A DNA stretch of 64,000 nt from positions 1,302,001 to 1,366,000 of the forward strand of contig OY781965.2 in NCBI GenBank assembly GCA_963677395.2. The letters are read 5' to 3'. The translations under genes were made by a program, and so were the position numbers. Below the pieces are notes generated by a model. The model was not told the DNA's origin. It saw only the letters and a list, made by a program, of their open reading frames with translations, and made no database searches. Shown here piece by piece: positions 18,385-27,177 of this stretch (position 1 is its first letter; each line of letters begins with the position of its first letter). This stretch comes from G963667975 sp963677395. GTDB taxonomy: Bacteria > Bacteroidota > Bacteroidia > Bacteroidales > G963667975.

Positions 18385-18490
18385 AAATGAGTTACCAACA
18401 ACCCTAAAAAAAGACATTGCAAACATTAGACTTGACAAAAGACACGGACAATAGAGAAAATTTCGGCAAAGCCGTTTGGCTATCGCTTCG

Positions 18491-18554
18491 TAAAATGCAA
18501 AAGAGCTGCACGAATATTTTTTGTAATTTTGGGGTGCAGCACATTTGCATTTTA
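18491..18554. repeat. Palindrome A with conserved GCAAAAGAGC / GCACATTTGC arms
   Basis: Arms at 18492-18511 and 18534-18553 pair over 20 positions except for two A-A mismatches inside the motif pair GCAAAAGAGC/GCACATTTGC. CCAACGCAC follows the right arm. The same motif pair with the same two mismatches recurs at 22433-22498 and 27178-27235. It precedes the coiled-coil gene at 18602. Confidence 0.7.
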
Positions 18555-18601
18555 CCCCAACGCACCAAGACAATAATAATTAACTTTAAACCAAAAATAA
18601 T

Positions 18602-19030
18602 ATGGACATCGTTTTAATCATTACTTCATCATTGACACTTATTGCTGTTGGTGTTTTCATGTATCTTTATATGACAAATGAAAAGAAGAACAAAGCAGAT
18701 AGGGCAAATGACCTAAATGAGCTTAAAGAATTATTTACAGTAGTACAAAATAAAATTCAGGAGACAAGTAGCCAACAAAATGAAAAGTTTGAAACCGTTT
18801 GGAAGGAAATTAAGACGGCACAGGATGATGCAAATTCAAAAATCAACAACAATTTTGAACAACTTCAAACTGCTTTCAAAGAGTATTCACTTAAAGTTCA
18901 AGAGTCTTTGACAAAATATTCTGAGGAAAATATAGAATTAAAAAAGGTTACAAACCAGATTAAGGAGCAAATTCAAAAAGAACTCAAAAATATTTTGATA
19001 GAAATTAAAGCACCTCTTGATTTAGATTAA
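18602..19030 (+). CDS. Membrane-anchored coiled-coil protein, partner of the helicase-nuclease
   Basis: 142 residues. One N-terminal membrane segment (about 4-25, VLIITSSLTLIAVGVFMYLY) is followed by a long charged coiled coil (NDLNELKELFTVVQNKIQ to KELKNILIEIK). No enzymatic motif. Its stop is one base before the start of the 1126-residue helicase gene, so the two are surely co-translated. The layout (small membrane coiled coil plus large nucleic-acid enzyme) is common in multi-gene phage defence systems, where the membrane part may sense or anchor. That role is inferred from context only. Confidence 0.75.
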   Translation: MDIVLIITSSLTLIAVGVFMYLYMTNEKKNKADRANDLNELKELFTVVQNKIQETSSQQNEKFETVWKEIKTAQDDANSKINNNFEQLQTAFKEYSLKVQESLTKYSEENIELKKVTNQIKEQIQKELKNILIEIKAPLDLD

Positions 19031-19031
19031 C

Positions 19032-22000
19032 ATGACCAACTTGTCGCATCATTCTCAAAACACCCAACGCATTATTGCTTATCTTTCTTATTTGAGAGAT
19101 ATAAGCCGCAAAATTATTTCAAGAAATGGATTTGAAAAGTGTTTACTAAATAAAACCCTTGGTTATGCAGTTCAGTTTGAAGAATTAGAACTGGAAGTAA
19201 AGCCAAATGAAATGCATTACAATGAACTAAATAATTACTATGGTTTTTTACAAAAGAACCATGACAAAAAATTATTTATTGGCTTTGGAACTATAGCCGG
19301 TACAAGGAAGCGAATTTTTGCAGCGCCAATAATTACTATTCAATGTGAAGTTTCTAAAGAGGATAATACGCATACAATTTTTGTGGAACCAAACTTAGGA
19401 ACATTGAACATCAATTACGATTTTGTTTCAGCTTTATCTACTAACTACCAAAACGAGGAAGATGATGTAATGAATGCTTTAACAGAAGATGAAAACCGTA
19501 CACTTGAAAACATTGAAAGTCATATCAAGGAAATTATTCAATTTGACTTTCATAATATTAATCGTTTCGCTCTTGAGACATTTGATGAATTAAAGAATAA
19601 AATTGAACACTTCAAAGATATTCCACAAATTCAAAAAACTGACTACAATTTTAAAAAGGAGTTGCAATTACACACATACAGACCAACAAAGAATGGTAAT
19701 GGAAATAAAAATAAAGAACAAAGAGAAAAATCAATCTTTGAAAAAGATTTAGTTTTTGTAAGTGCAAATCATTTATTTATAAGTATAATTCCTGACGAAC
19801 TTTCAACATATGAAGCATTAAATAGCTTTGTTCAGAATATTGACGAAGAAAATGATTTCAAAAATCCAGTTGTTGAAAAACTACTTATCAATGCACTAAC
19901 AGAAGAAAGCGTTGAAATTGACAGACATCCGATTGAAGATGAAATCCAAAAAATAATTGACAAGCATATACCAATTTCCTTATCCAATTGTCAAATTCAA
20001 GGATTGAAAAATGCTTGGGCAAATGAAATATCATACATACAGGGACCGCCAGGCACAGGTAAATCACATACAATTTCAGCTATTGTTCTTTCCGCAATTG
20101 CATTAAATAAAAAAGTTTTAGTTCTATCGCAAAAGACAGCAGCATTGCAAGTAGTAAACAAAAAAATAGAACCATTTCTTACAGATGGCGATGGCTTACT
20201 TGGAGTTTGTTATTATGACACAACCGCAAGAAAAAAGATTAGAAATTATTGTGGCTATTTAAAAGAGCAAACTTCTAACACAACTGTTTTTAAAAGAAAC
20301 ATTTTAATGCTCAATAACAAGTTAGAAGAACTTGAAACTAAGTTAACGACTAAACTTAAAGAACTAAAAACGGAAAAAACAAAACTTGACAAAGCCTTAG
20401 AAAAGCAAAGGTATTTCAAGGACATCAATGAAACGTTTTTATTAGAATTAAAACGGCTTTGCACCGACTATTATGAAATCCCTAATGGGTTTCAGTTTAA
20501 AAAAATAAAAAAAGAAGAAAAATATCGAATCGCATTAGACCGTATCGAAAAAATTTGGGAATTAAATTCCAGTTCTGTTTCATCAAAACTTTATATACAT
20601 AAATTCAAAGAGCATTTAAAGGAAAAATTTAAAACTCCAATCGAATGGCTTAATGATACAACCCTTCCCTATTTCAGCAAATCCTTTGTAAAGCTAAATA
20701 TAATTTTTACAGAAGTTCAATACAAAACTAACGAGCTAAATGTAGACGCAAACAGTATTAGAAACAATATCAAAAACATCAAAACAGACATATTAAATAC
20801 TCAAAAACAAATTACTAAACTAAAATACAAAAGCAATGTTTTTGCATCAATAAATGACACTTCCTATCAAAGAGAAATTGACAAATTCAATGGTATGCTT
20901 ACAAATGTTAACAGCAGACTTATTGATAAAAAGATGAAAGAAATTGATTTTCATAAAATCACAGATGTAATTCCATTTTGGACTGCGGAAATCCGGCATT
21001 TAGGACATCTATTTCCATTAATAGTTGATTTGTTTGATTTAGTTATTGTTGATGAGGCTTCACAAGTAAACCTTGCAGAAATACTACCTGCATTTTATAG
21101 AGGAAAAAAACTCTGCATTGTTGGCGACCACCAACAACTTAGCCTGAAAGCATCAGGTTTAAATTTCGCTTTAGGTAAAAATTTTGATGAGCTAACTTGG
21201 GAAAAGTATAACAGAACATTAATGCGTTATCAAACGGCATCAAAGAAAAAGCTTACTGTTACGCAGGCATCAATTCTGGATTTTATAAAAAGCGATGATT
21301 ACAATGTTATTCCAACAGAAGTAATGCTTGACGAGCATTTTCGCTCTTTACCGAGACTTGCAAGATATACGAGTAAACAATTTTACAGAGATCAAGATAA
21401 TCCCGAAGGTAAATTAAAAGTTATGACTGAAACACCTGATAAGGTTTGTATTGAGTGTTTTCAAGCTGTCAAAGTGAATGGTAAACGAGATAATGAAACT
21501 AAAAGCAAAGTTGTAATTGCAGAAGCGGAAGAAATTGTAAAGATTATTCAATGCTTGACTTCAAAAAATCAACAAACTTTGTTTACACTTGATTACAAAC
21601 TACCAAAACACATCGCCCCAAATAATTTTACGATTGGAGTAATTTCAATGATACGTGACCAATGCACCAAAATAGCGGAACTTATTGAGGAAAAGTTACC
21701 AGAATTAAATGCGGAAGAATACGAATTGATGATAGGAACTCCCGAAGAATTTCAGGGTAACGAAAGGGATATAATGATTTTTTCACTTTGTCTTGACACG
21801 GACTGCAAAAGAGGACAAGGGCATTATCAAGACGCTAAAAGGTTAAACGTGGCAACAAGCAGAGCTAAATCATTTACCTACTTTGTTTACTCGCCATTTG
21901 ACAGGACATTTAACGAAATCTACAAATATTTAAATTACATCAATGGGAAAGTAACCGAAGACGATTTAACTCCAATCCAAATTGAAAATTTAGAACCAAG

Positions 22001-22412
22001 TTTACCTCCTTTGAACTTTGACATATTTGAAAGTGATTTTGAAAAATATGTTTATTCATATTTGGTCAAGTTTGTAAATGAAAATTCAAATGGGCACAAA
22101 GTAACTTTACATAATCAGGTTAAGAGTTGCGGACAAAAAAGGCTTGACTTCGTTGTTTTCGATCACAATACAAAAAAATCTGTAGCTATTGAAGTTGATG
22201 GTAGCCATCATTTTGTTAACAATGGACTTGCAGAAAATTACACTATTGAACATATAGAACGAATGGAAATCTTAACAAGAGCAGGCTGGAATATCATCAA
22301 TACCCCTTATCACAAATGGTATAAAGACGGTTGGCTTTCCGAACAAACAGACAGAAACTTTAAAGAAGAAATAAATAGAATATACCATGAAATAAACTTA
22401 GCTCTATTTTGA
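19032..22412 (+). CDS. SF1 (Upf1/DNA2-like) helicase with C-terminal DUF559/Vsr-like nuclease
   Basis: 1126 residues. Walker A is GPPGTGKS at 338-345. A coiled-coil insertion spans about 430-640. Walker B is VDEAS (Asp674-Glu675), followed by GDHQQLSLKASG. A late helicase motif contains TSRAKSF. The last about 110 residues carry a PD-(D/E)xK-type nuclease: RLDFVVF (Asp1039), IEVDGSHH (Glu1054) and a C-terminal R-x-GWNIINTPYHKW strand. Helicase-nuclease fusions of this shape (for example the DUF4011-helicase-Vsr type) act in anti-phage defence, probably cutting invading DNA. Together with the upstream membrane coiled coil it forms a two-gene unit ending next to palindrome B. Confidence 0.82.
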   Translation: MTNLSHHSQNTQRIIAYLSYLRDISRKIISRNGFEKCLLNKTLGYAVQFEELELEVKPNEMHYNELNNYYGFLQKNHDKKLFIGFGTIAGTRKRIFAAPIITIQCEVSKEDNTHTIFVEPNLGTLNINYDFVSALSTNYQNEEDDVMNALTEDENRTLENIESHIKEIIQFDFHNINRFALETFDELKNKIEHFKDIPQIQKTDYNFKKELQLHTYRPTKNGNGNKNKEQREKSIFEKDLVFVSANHLFISIIPDELSTYEALNSFVQNIDEENDFKNPVVEKLLINALTEESVEIDRHPIEDEIQKIIDKHIPISLSNCQIQGLKNAWANEISYIQGPPGTGKSHTISAIVLSAIALNKKVLVLSQKTAALQVVNKKIEPFLTDGDGLLGVCYYDTTARKKIRNYCGYLKEQTSNTTVFKRNILMLNNKLEELETKLTTKLKELKTEKTKLDKALEKQRYFKDINETFLLELKRLCTDYYEIPNGFQFKKIKKEEKYRIALDRIEKIWELNSSSVSSKLYIHKFKEHLKEKFKTPIEWLNDTTLPYFSKSFVKLNIIFTEVQYKTNELNVDANSIRNNIKNIKTDILNTQKQITKLKYKSNVFASINDTSYQREIDKFNGMLTNVNSRLIDKKMKEIDFHKITDVIPFWTAEIRHLGHLFPLIVDLFDLVIVDEASQVNLAEILPAFYRGKKLCIVGDHQQLSLKASGLNFALGKNFDELTWEKYNRTLMRYQTASKKKLTVTQASILDFIKSDDYNVIPTEVMLDEHFRSLPRLARYTSKQFYRDQDNPEGKLKVMTETPDKVCIECFQAVKVNGKRDNETKSKVVIAEAEEIVKIIQCLTSKNQQTLFTLDYKLPKHIAPNNFTIGVISMIRDQCTKIAELIEEKLPELNAEEYELMIGTPEEFQGNERDIMIFSLCLDTDCKRGQGHYQDAKRLNVATSRAKSFTYFVYSPFDRTFNEIYKYLNYINGKVTEDDLTPIQIENLEPSLPPLNFDIFESDFEKYVYSYLVKFVNENSNGHKVTLHNQVKSCGQKRLDFVVFDHNTKKSVAIEVDGSHHFVNNGLAENYTIEHIERMEILTRAGWNIINTPYHKWYKDGWLSEQTDRNFKEEINRIYHEINLALF

Positions 22413-22423
22413 CAACGAGGCAG

Positions 22424-22508
22424 CCAACGCATTTGCAGGCACATTTGCTTTTTTTTGCAACCCACAACCTAAAGGAAAAAAAGCAAAAGAGCCTGCAAGC
22501 CAACGCAC
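22424..22508. repeat. Palindrome B flanked by CCAACGCA direct repeats
   Basis: Arms at 22433-22456 and 22476-22498 pair as TTGCAGGC.CATTTGC.../...GCAAAAGAGCCTGCAA with the same two A-A mismatches as palindromes A and C. CCAACGCA borders both ends (22424 and 22500). It starts 11 bases after the helicase stop. It could act as a terminator, but the conserved mismatches and flanks suggest a recombination or protein-binding role. Confidence 0.7.
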
Positions 22509-22581
22509 AATGACAGTTACGACAGAATATAAATTTCAATACGGACAGACACGATGCAACACGACAAAGTAAATAGGGCAG

Positions 22582-22717
22582 TTGGTAACAGGCTGCTGCT
22601 TTCAGTGGCGGTTCAGTGGCTCGTGAGACAGAGAAGTAATAATTTTAACGGCGGTATTTTATAGGAACGACAGTAGGTAAAATCGCCACCGAAAAGCAGC
22701 AGCCGAAACGTTAGTGG
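22582..22717. repeat. attC-like imperfect palindrome 1
   Basis: Left box GGTAAC (22584-22589) and right box CGTTAG (22709-22714) enclose arms GGCTGCTGCTTTCAGTGGCG (22591-22610) and CGCCACCGAAAAGCAGCAGCC (22684-22704, pairing to the left arm with a small bulge). The central loop holds GGTTCAGTGGCTCGT, shared in part with the sites at 23391 (AGTGGCTCGT) and 34912 (GGTTCAGTAG). The following gene starts 58 bases later. Size and box layout match attC sites of integrons. Confidence 0.7.
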
Positions 22718-22774
22718 CAAGCTTAGGTGCGACACAGCAAACGACAATGACGAACAAAAAAAACAAGACAATCA

Positions 22775-23380
22775 ATGGATAAATTTTTAGAAAAACTTTT
22801 TGACATAAATAAAATCCCAACAAAACTGATTATTGTTGTTTGGGTTAGTTCAGGACTTATTTTATTTGTTCCAGAACAATTTCTGACAAAATTAAAACTT
22901 GAGGGTTTTTTACAAGATTATGGCAAGTTCATAGGAATTTCCTTTGTTCTAAGTTCTGCTTTTACTGTTATAGCTTTGTGGACATATTTTTCACGGTTAA
23001 TAAAAAGACAAACGTTATCAAAAAAAATAAAAAATGGTATAATAAACGACATTCAGAATTTAGACTTTCACGAAAAAGCATTGCTAAGGGAATTTTTTAT
23101 AAACGGAAAGAATACGCTACAGCTACCAATTGACAACGACACTGTTGTTGGCTTGACAAACAAACACATAATTTATAGTGCTTCAAATACAGGTTTTGTG
23201 TATATACACGGCGCGTATTTCCCATATACAATTTCCGAATTTGCACAAAACTACTTGACAAATGAATTATTAGGCTTGCCAAGAAATCCGACAGAAGACC
23301 AAATAAGACAAATACAACAAAACAGACCAGATTGGGCTAAAGAAAAAACTAGAATTGATAATTTATTTAAATTATATTAG
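22775..23380 (+). CDS. SieB-like superinfection-exclusion membrane protein
   Basis: 201 residues. Two N-terminal membrane segments (about 17-36, LIIVVWVSSGLILFVPEQF, and about 52-72) precede a cytoplasmic domain with FHEKALLREFFINGKNTLQLP and VVGLTNKHIIYSAS. The order (membrane pair, 'KALLREF...G..TL.L', 'V..L...IIY.AS') fits Pfam SieB, named after the Salmonella phage P22 protein that aborts infection by other phages. It stands alone between two attC-like palindromes (22582-22717 and 23391-23523), so it is the clearest single-gene cassette here. The family call rests on motif recognition, not a search. Confidence 0.68.
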   Translation: MDKFLEKLFDINKIPTKLIIVVWVSSGLILFVPEQFLTKLKLEGFLQDYGKFIGISFVLSSAFTVIALWTYFSRLIKRQTLSKKIKNGIINDIQNLDFHEKALLREFFINGKNTLQLPIDNDTVVGLTNKHIIYSASNTGFVYIHGAYFPYTISEFAQNYLTNELLGLPRNPTEDQIRQIQQNRPDWAKEKTRIDNLFKLY

Positions 23381-23390
23381 TAAAAGCCAG

Positions 23391-23523
23391 CCACTAACTT
23401 CAGCTACCCGCAAGCCGGGTTTTAGTGGCTCGTTGACAGGAAATTAGTAAATTTGAAAGGCAGTTCTTCGTAGGCAGTTCATCGGTTAAATCCCGGCCTG
23501 CGTGTAGCTTCCTCCGTTAGCGG
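23391..23523. repeat. attC-like imperfect palindrome 2, right edge occupied by IS110 copy 1
   Basis: Left box CCACTAAC (23391-23398) and right box CCGTTAGCGG (23514-23523). Arms CAGCTACCCGCAAGCCGGG (23401-23419) and CCCGGCCTGCGTGTAGCT (23492-23509) pair with two unpaired or mismatched positions. The loop shares AGTGGCTCGTT with site 1 and AAATTTGAAAG with the sites at 32794 and 42947. It starts 10 bases after the SieB-like stop. Confidence 0.72.
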
Positions 23524-23767
23524 CAATCCTACCTATACCAAAAGAGATTAACAAATCAAGCTAACGAAATCGTCAGGAACACGTATGAAAGAACAGCTCA
23601 ATGCAAGGCCGATTTTAGAACTGTTACTCATGAGTACGAGCGCAATCCTGGTTGAGATGTATGCGATGACAAAAGTGGCGGTCCCGAAACTTCGGGAACC
23701 CCGATCAGAATAATTCAACATGCCAAAAGCACATCTCCATTGAGTTAATTTTTAAACAATTAGGACG
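23524..23767 (+). ncRNA. Candidate bridge RNA region of IS110 copy 1
   Basis: IS110-subgroup elements express a structured bridge RNA from the non-coding left end that pairs with donor and target DNA. This left end is well conserved between the two copies and contains a hairpin TCCCGA-aact-TCGGGA (23682-23697) and a TACTCATGAGTA palindrome near 23627. The RNA ends and the guide loops were not determined. Confidence 0.45.
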
Positions 23768-25126
23768 ATGGAACAAAAAGAGATTAGTATGGAAGTAGTC
23801 AACCCAAATGCGGCGGGAGTCGACATAGGCAGTCGTTCACACTGGGCTGCCGTAGGGCAAAGATCCGATGAAGTGCAAGAATTTGGCGTATTCAATGACG
23901 ACCTTAAAAGAATGGCATTATGGTTTAAGGAGAACAAAATCAAAACAGTTGCAATAGAAAGCACCGATACTTATTGGCAATCATTGTATGCAGTATTATT
24001 GTCGGAAGGCATTGAAGTGATATTGTGCAATGGTAAATTCACCAAGAACATAAAAGGAAAGAAGACCGACATAAAAGACTGCCAGTGGATACAAAAGCTA
24101 CATAGTTTAGGTCTGTTGTCAAATAGTTTTTTACCCGACAAACAAACCGAACAACTAAGAACCTATTGCCGTCAAAGAGCACTTTTACTGGATTCGTCGG
24201 CATCTGCATGCAAGAAAATGCAGAAATATTTGCGGCTTTTAAATTTGCGTTTAGATGTGGTTGTGAATGATATTGTCGGACAAACCGGATTAGCCATAAT
24301 AAAAGCGATATGCGAAGGAGAAACAAATCCTGAGAAATTATCCGAATTGCGTCATTACAACTGTCGAAAATCCAGAGAAGAAATAGCTAAAGCCCTTCAT
24401 AGCAATGGACGGGAAGACTATCTGTTTGCCCTGAAACAAGAACTAGATATGTACCAGATGTTTCAAACAAAAATAGGGCAATGCGATATTGAAATTCAGA
24501 AAATGCTGGACAGGATTATTGAAAATGACGACAATAAAAGGCAGCATCACATCGAGAAAAAGCCACATAAAAAAATCAATAAGAACTCACCAAAGAATAT
24601 CGACCTAAACATGAAATCGTATCAGTATTTTGAAGGTGTTGATTTGATGGCGATTGAAGGAATGAGTTATTCGACAGTTCTATCAATTATGAGTGAAGTT
24701 GGATTAGAAGGAATTAAACAATTCACGACAGCCAAACATTTTGCAAGCTGGCTCAGATTGGCACCCAACAATAAAATTTCGGGAGGAAAAATTCTCTCGA
24801 GCAAAGTACCCAAAGGAAGTAATCGACTTAAGATAGCTTTGCGTAATGCTGCAAATGCAATAGGGAATCTTAAAGAATCAACCCCATTGAGAGATTTCTT
24901 CCAGAAAATAAATTTTCGCAAAGGACGAGTTTCTGCAATTTCTGCCACAGCAAGAAAATTAGCTGTGATTATTTGGAATATGGTCGTAAAAAACAAGCCT
25001 TATTATAATCCAAAAGAATACTTATATCTCGACCAAAAAAGAAAGTTGGGATTAGTGAAGCGTATTCAAAAACAAATTACTAAATTTGAACTTTCAAAAG
25101 AAAATTTTGAATTTGCAACTAATTGA
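23768..25126 (+). CDS. IS110-family transposase, copy 1
   Basis: 452 residues. N-terminal RuvC-like DEDD domain: Asp19 (GVDIGSRSHW), Glu64 (AIESTDTYW) and KKTDIKDCQW. The C-terminal transposase_20 domain includes LMAIEGMSYSTVLSIMSEVG and LAPNNKISGGKILSSK with the conserved Ser region. The two copies differ by a handful of residues: here EST-D67-TYW replaces the usual EST-G-TYW found in copy 2, while LAPNNKISGGK is the family-like version (copy 2 has LALNNKISSGK). Either copy may therefore be impaired. These enzymes move DNA with a bridge RNA. Confidence 0.92.
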   Translation: MEQKEISMEVVNPNAAGVDIGSRSHWAAVGQRSDEVQEFGVFNDDLKRMALWFKENKIKTVAIESTDTYWQSLYAVLLSEGIEVILCNGKFTKNIKGKKTDIKDCQWIQKLHSLGLLSNSFLPDKQTEQLRTYCRQRALLLDSSASACKKMQKYLRLLNLRLDVVVNDIVGQTGLAIIKAICEGETNPEKLSELRHYNCRKSREEIAKALHSNGREDYLFALKQELDMYQMFQTKIGQCDIEIQKMLDRIIENDDNKRQHHIEKKPHKKINKNSPKNIDLNMKSYQYFEGVDLMAIEGMSYSTVLSIMSEVGLEGIKQFTTAKHFASWLRLAPNNKISGGKILSSKVPKGSNRLKIALRNAANAIGNLKESTPLRDFFQKINFRKGRVSAISATARKLAVIIWNMVVKNKPYYNPKEYLYLDQKRKLGLVKRIQKQITKFELSKENFEFATN

Positions 25127-25159
25127 TTATTAATACTAAAATTTGACGTTAGTCAGAAT

Positions 25160-26122
25160 CATTTAGACCTTTTGGCTAAACTGTTTCATTCATTCGACAA
25201 CTCGAAATATTTCAACGGCACAACTATTCAGCAATTAAACACCTTGAATCTGGCGTCGGAATATGTGCAAAAGACCAAAGAATTTGAAACCCGGTTTATG
25301 GGTTTGGTAAAGCGATTGAAAGCCGCTTATGATATTTGTACCGGAAGCGAACAATTAACCCAAACAGAAAGAGATTACACCCATTTTTATTTAGCCGTTC
25401 GTTCCATTGTTTTCAAACTCACGAAAGGCAATGCCCCCGATACAGCGCAGATGAATGCCAAAGTGCGGGAAATGATAAAAGATGCCCTGCAAAGTGATGG
25501 TGTTGAAGAAATTTTCAAACTCGGGGAAGACGCGGAAACTGAACAAGACATTTTTGATGAAGATTATTTGGCAAAGATTGATAAAATCAAATTACCGAAT
25601 ACGAAAATCAAATTGCTTCAACAACTTCTGGCAAAAGTGATTGGAGAAATGAGAAAGGTAAACCGTGTAAAAGGAATAGATTTTACTAAAAAGATGCAAG
25701 CCCTTGTTGAACGCTACAACAACCGTGAGGCCAACGATATTTTAAGAAGTGAAGTCTATGAGGAAATGGCAGAACAACTCACCAACTTAATTTGGGAGGT
25801 TCACAAAGAGTTTACGGCTGGCGATGCGTTGGGTATTGATTTTGAAGAAAAAGCCTTTTACGACATATTAAAAGAACTTTGTATTAAATACGATTTTACT
25901 TATCCCGAAGATAAATTAATTGAACTGGCAAAGGCTGTTAAAGATTTGGTTGATGGTCAAGCCAAATTTCCCGATTGGAACAAACGTGATGATATTAAAT
26001 CGGCTCTAAAAGTTGGTTTGATATTGCTATTAGATGAGTTTGGCTATCCCCCTGTTGAGAGAGATGAAGTGTATGTAGAGATATTTGAACAGGCTGAGAA
26101 TTTTAAAAAGAATAATTCATAG
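25160..26122 (+). pseudogene. Type I restriction HsdR, C-terminal fragment cut by IS110
   Basis: About 320 residues remain in frame from the IS110 edge (NHLDLLAKLFHSF...). Motifs such as KIKLLQQLLAKVIGEMRKVNRVKGIDF, ALVERYNNRE and EEKAFYDILKELC fit the C-terminal helical region of HsdR subunits (EcoEI_R_C / DUF3387-like) that contacts the modification core. The nuclease and DEAD-box motor domains are missing, as are hsdM and hsdS. The remnant therefore cannot restrict DNA. It shows that a type I system was once here and that DNA was lost at or beside the IS. No native start codon is visible. Confidence 0.75.
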
Positions 26123-26194
26123 TTAACAGAATTAAATAATTTTTTAAATTTCACAACGTTATTCACTTAATTTCTAACCCTTAAAAATTGTTTT

Positions 26195-26941
26195 ATGGTA
26201 AGTACAACAGAAATCGGCCATGCAAAAAATGTGGCCAACTTTGACGATTTAATTTCATTCGTTACAAGTTACGGAACAGCTTTCAACCCTTCAAAAGCTT
26301 CCATCAAATTAACCGCTTTACAAACCCTTTCAACCAGTGCTAAAAATGCAATTAATGCAGTAAACGCTGCACTTCCTGCATACAGCAACGCAGTTGCAGC
26401 CCGTGAAGCAGCGTTTGAACCTTTAAACAAACTCATTACAAGAGTAAACAACGCCCTCAAAGCAACAGACACCACCGAGCAAGTGGACGAGAGCGCAAAA
26501 ACCTTAGTTCGTAAGATTCAGGGAACAAGAGCAACCGCAAAAAAGACAGATGAAGAAAAAGCAGCCGAAAAGGCCGCAGGTAAAGAAACCAAAGAAATTT
26601 CATCTTCTCAAATGAGTTACGACAGTCGTTTAGACAACTTCGACAAACTCATTAAATTGTTAACCAGTGTTACCCTTTACGCCCCAAACGAGGCTGATTT
26701 GAAAGTAACAGCATTAACAACCTTGTACAACGATTTAAAAGCAAAAAATACAGCCGTTGTAGCCGCAACCGCACCATTAAGCAACGCTCGTATTTCTCGT
26801 AACGATATTCTCTACAAAGCAAACACCGGCTTGGTTGATACAGCCCTCGATACAAAGACTTACATTAAGTCGCTCTATGGAGCAACAAGCCCACAATACA
26901 AACAAGTTTCAAAGTTGGAGTTTAAAGCAGTCAAAGCATAA
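26195..26941 (+). CDS. Conserved hypothetical protein with an internal duplication
   Basis: 248 residues, Ala/Lys-rich, no signal peptide. Two similar halves: NFDDLISFVTSYG...TALQTLSTSAKNAINAVN (about 15-60) and NFDKLIKLLTSVTLYAPNEADLKVTALTTLYNDLKAKN (about 148-187). The linker is highly charged (KKTDEEKAAEKAAGKETKE). Mostly helical by appearance. I recall similar proteins being common but uncharacterised in Bacteroidota. It is 72 bases after the hsdR fragment, so it may have been part of that restriction locus. No function assigned. Confidence 0.72.
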   Translation: MVSTTEIGHAKNVANFDDLISFVTSYGTAFNPSKASIKLTALQTLSTSAKNAINAVNAALPAYSNAVAAREAAFEPLNKLITRVNNALKATDTTEQVDESAKTLVRKIQGTRATAKKTDEEKAAEKAAGKETKEISSSQMSYDSRLDNFDKLIKLLTSVTLYAPNEADLKVTALTTLYNDLKAKNTAVVAATAPLSNARISRNDILYKANTGLVDTALDTKTYIKSLYGATSPQYKQVSKLEFKAVKA

Positions 26942-26995
26942 ATGCAAATAGACTACTTCGTTCTTTGAATAATGTACTCACTTTATAGATAAATA

Positions 26996-27147
26996 AACTG
27001 CGGTTGTCATTACGACAACTGCGGTTTTAGATACGCAAACTGATAATTTCGAGAAACGAACTGCTACTTTCAAAATATCAACTGAAAGTATCAAATAGCG
27101 AACTGCGGAAACAATAAAACGAACTGATAAATACAAGAAGCAAACTG
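26996..27147. repeat. Eight AACTG units at an exact 21-base period
   Basis: AACTG starts at 26996, 27017, 27038, 27059, 27080, 27101, 27122 and 27143, always 21 bases apart, while the bases between vary. On the minus strand this yields a 7-residue periodicity (L-S-V / x-A-V every seventh residue) in an uninterrupted 97-residue frame at 26978-27271. On the plus strand the frame is broken by a stop in unit 5. It may be a decayed heptad-repeat coding tract. It is not CRISPR, since the constant part is only 5 bases. Confidence 0.75.
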
Positions 27148-27177
27148 ATAAGTTCGAGCAAGCCCCCGCACAAGTCA

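Larger units (their letters stand above)
23524..25159 (+). mobile_element. IS110-family insertion sequence, copy 1
   Basis: A 1636-base unit almost identical to 35047-36682; identity between the copies starts at CAATCCTACC and ends at GTTAGTCAGAAT. It has no long terminal inverted repeats. A 244-base non-coding left end precedes the transposase, and only 33 bases follow it, the layout of the IS110 subgroup. The left flank is the right box of an attC-like palindrome; the right flank is the middle of an hsdR reading frame. Edges are uncertain by several bases. Confidence 0.85.

Noticed and set aside
26996..27147. CRISPR-like regular spacing
   Set aside because: The constant part is only AACTG, the period is 21 bases, and no Cas gene is nearby.
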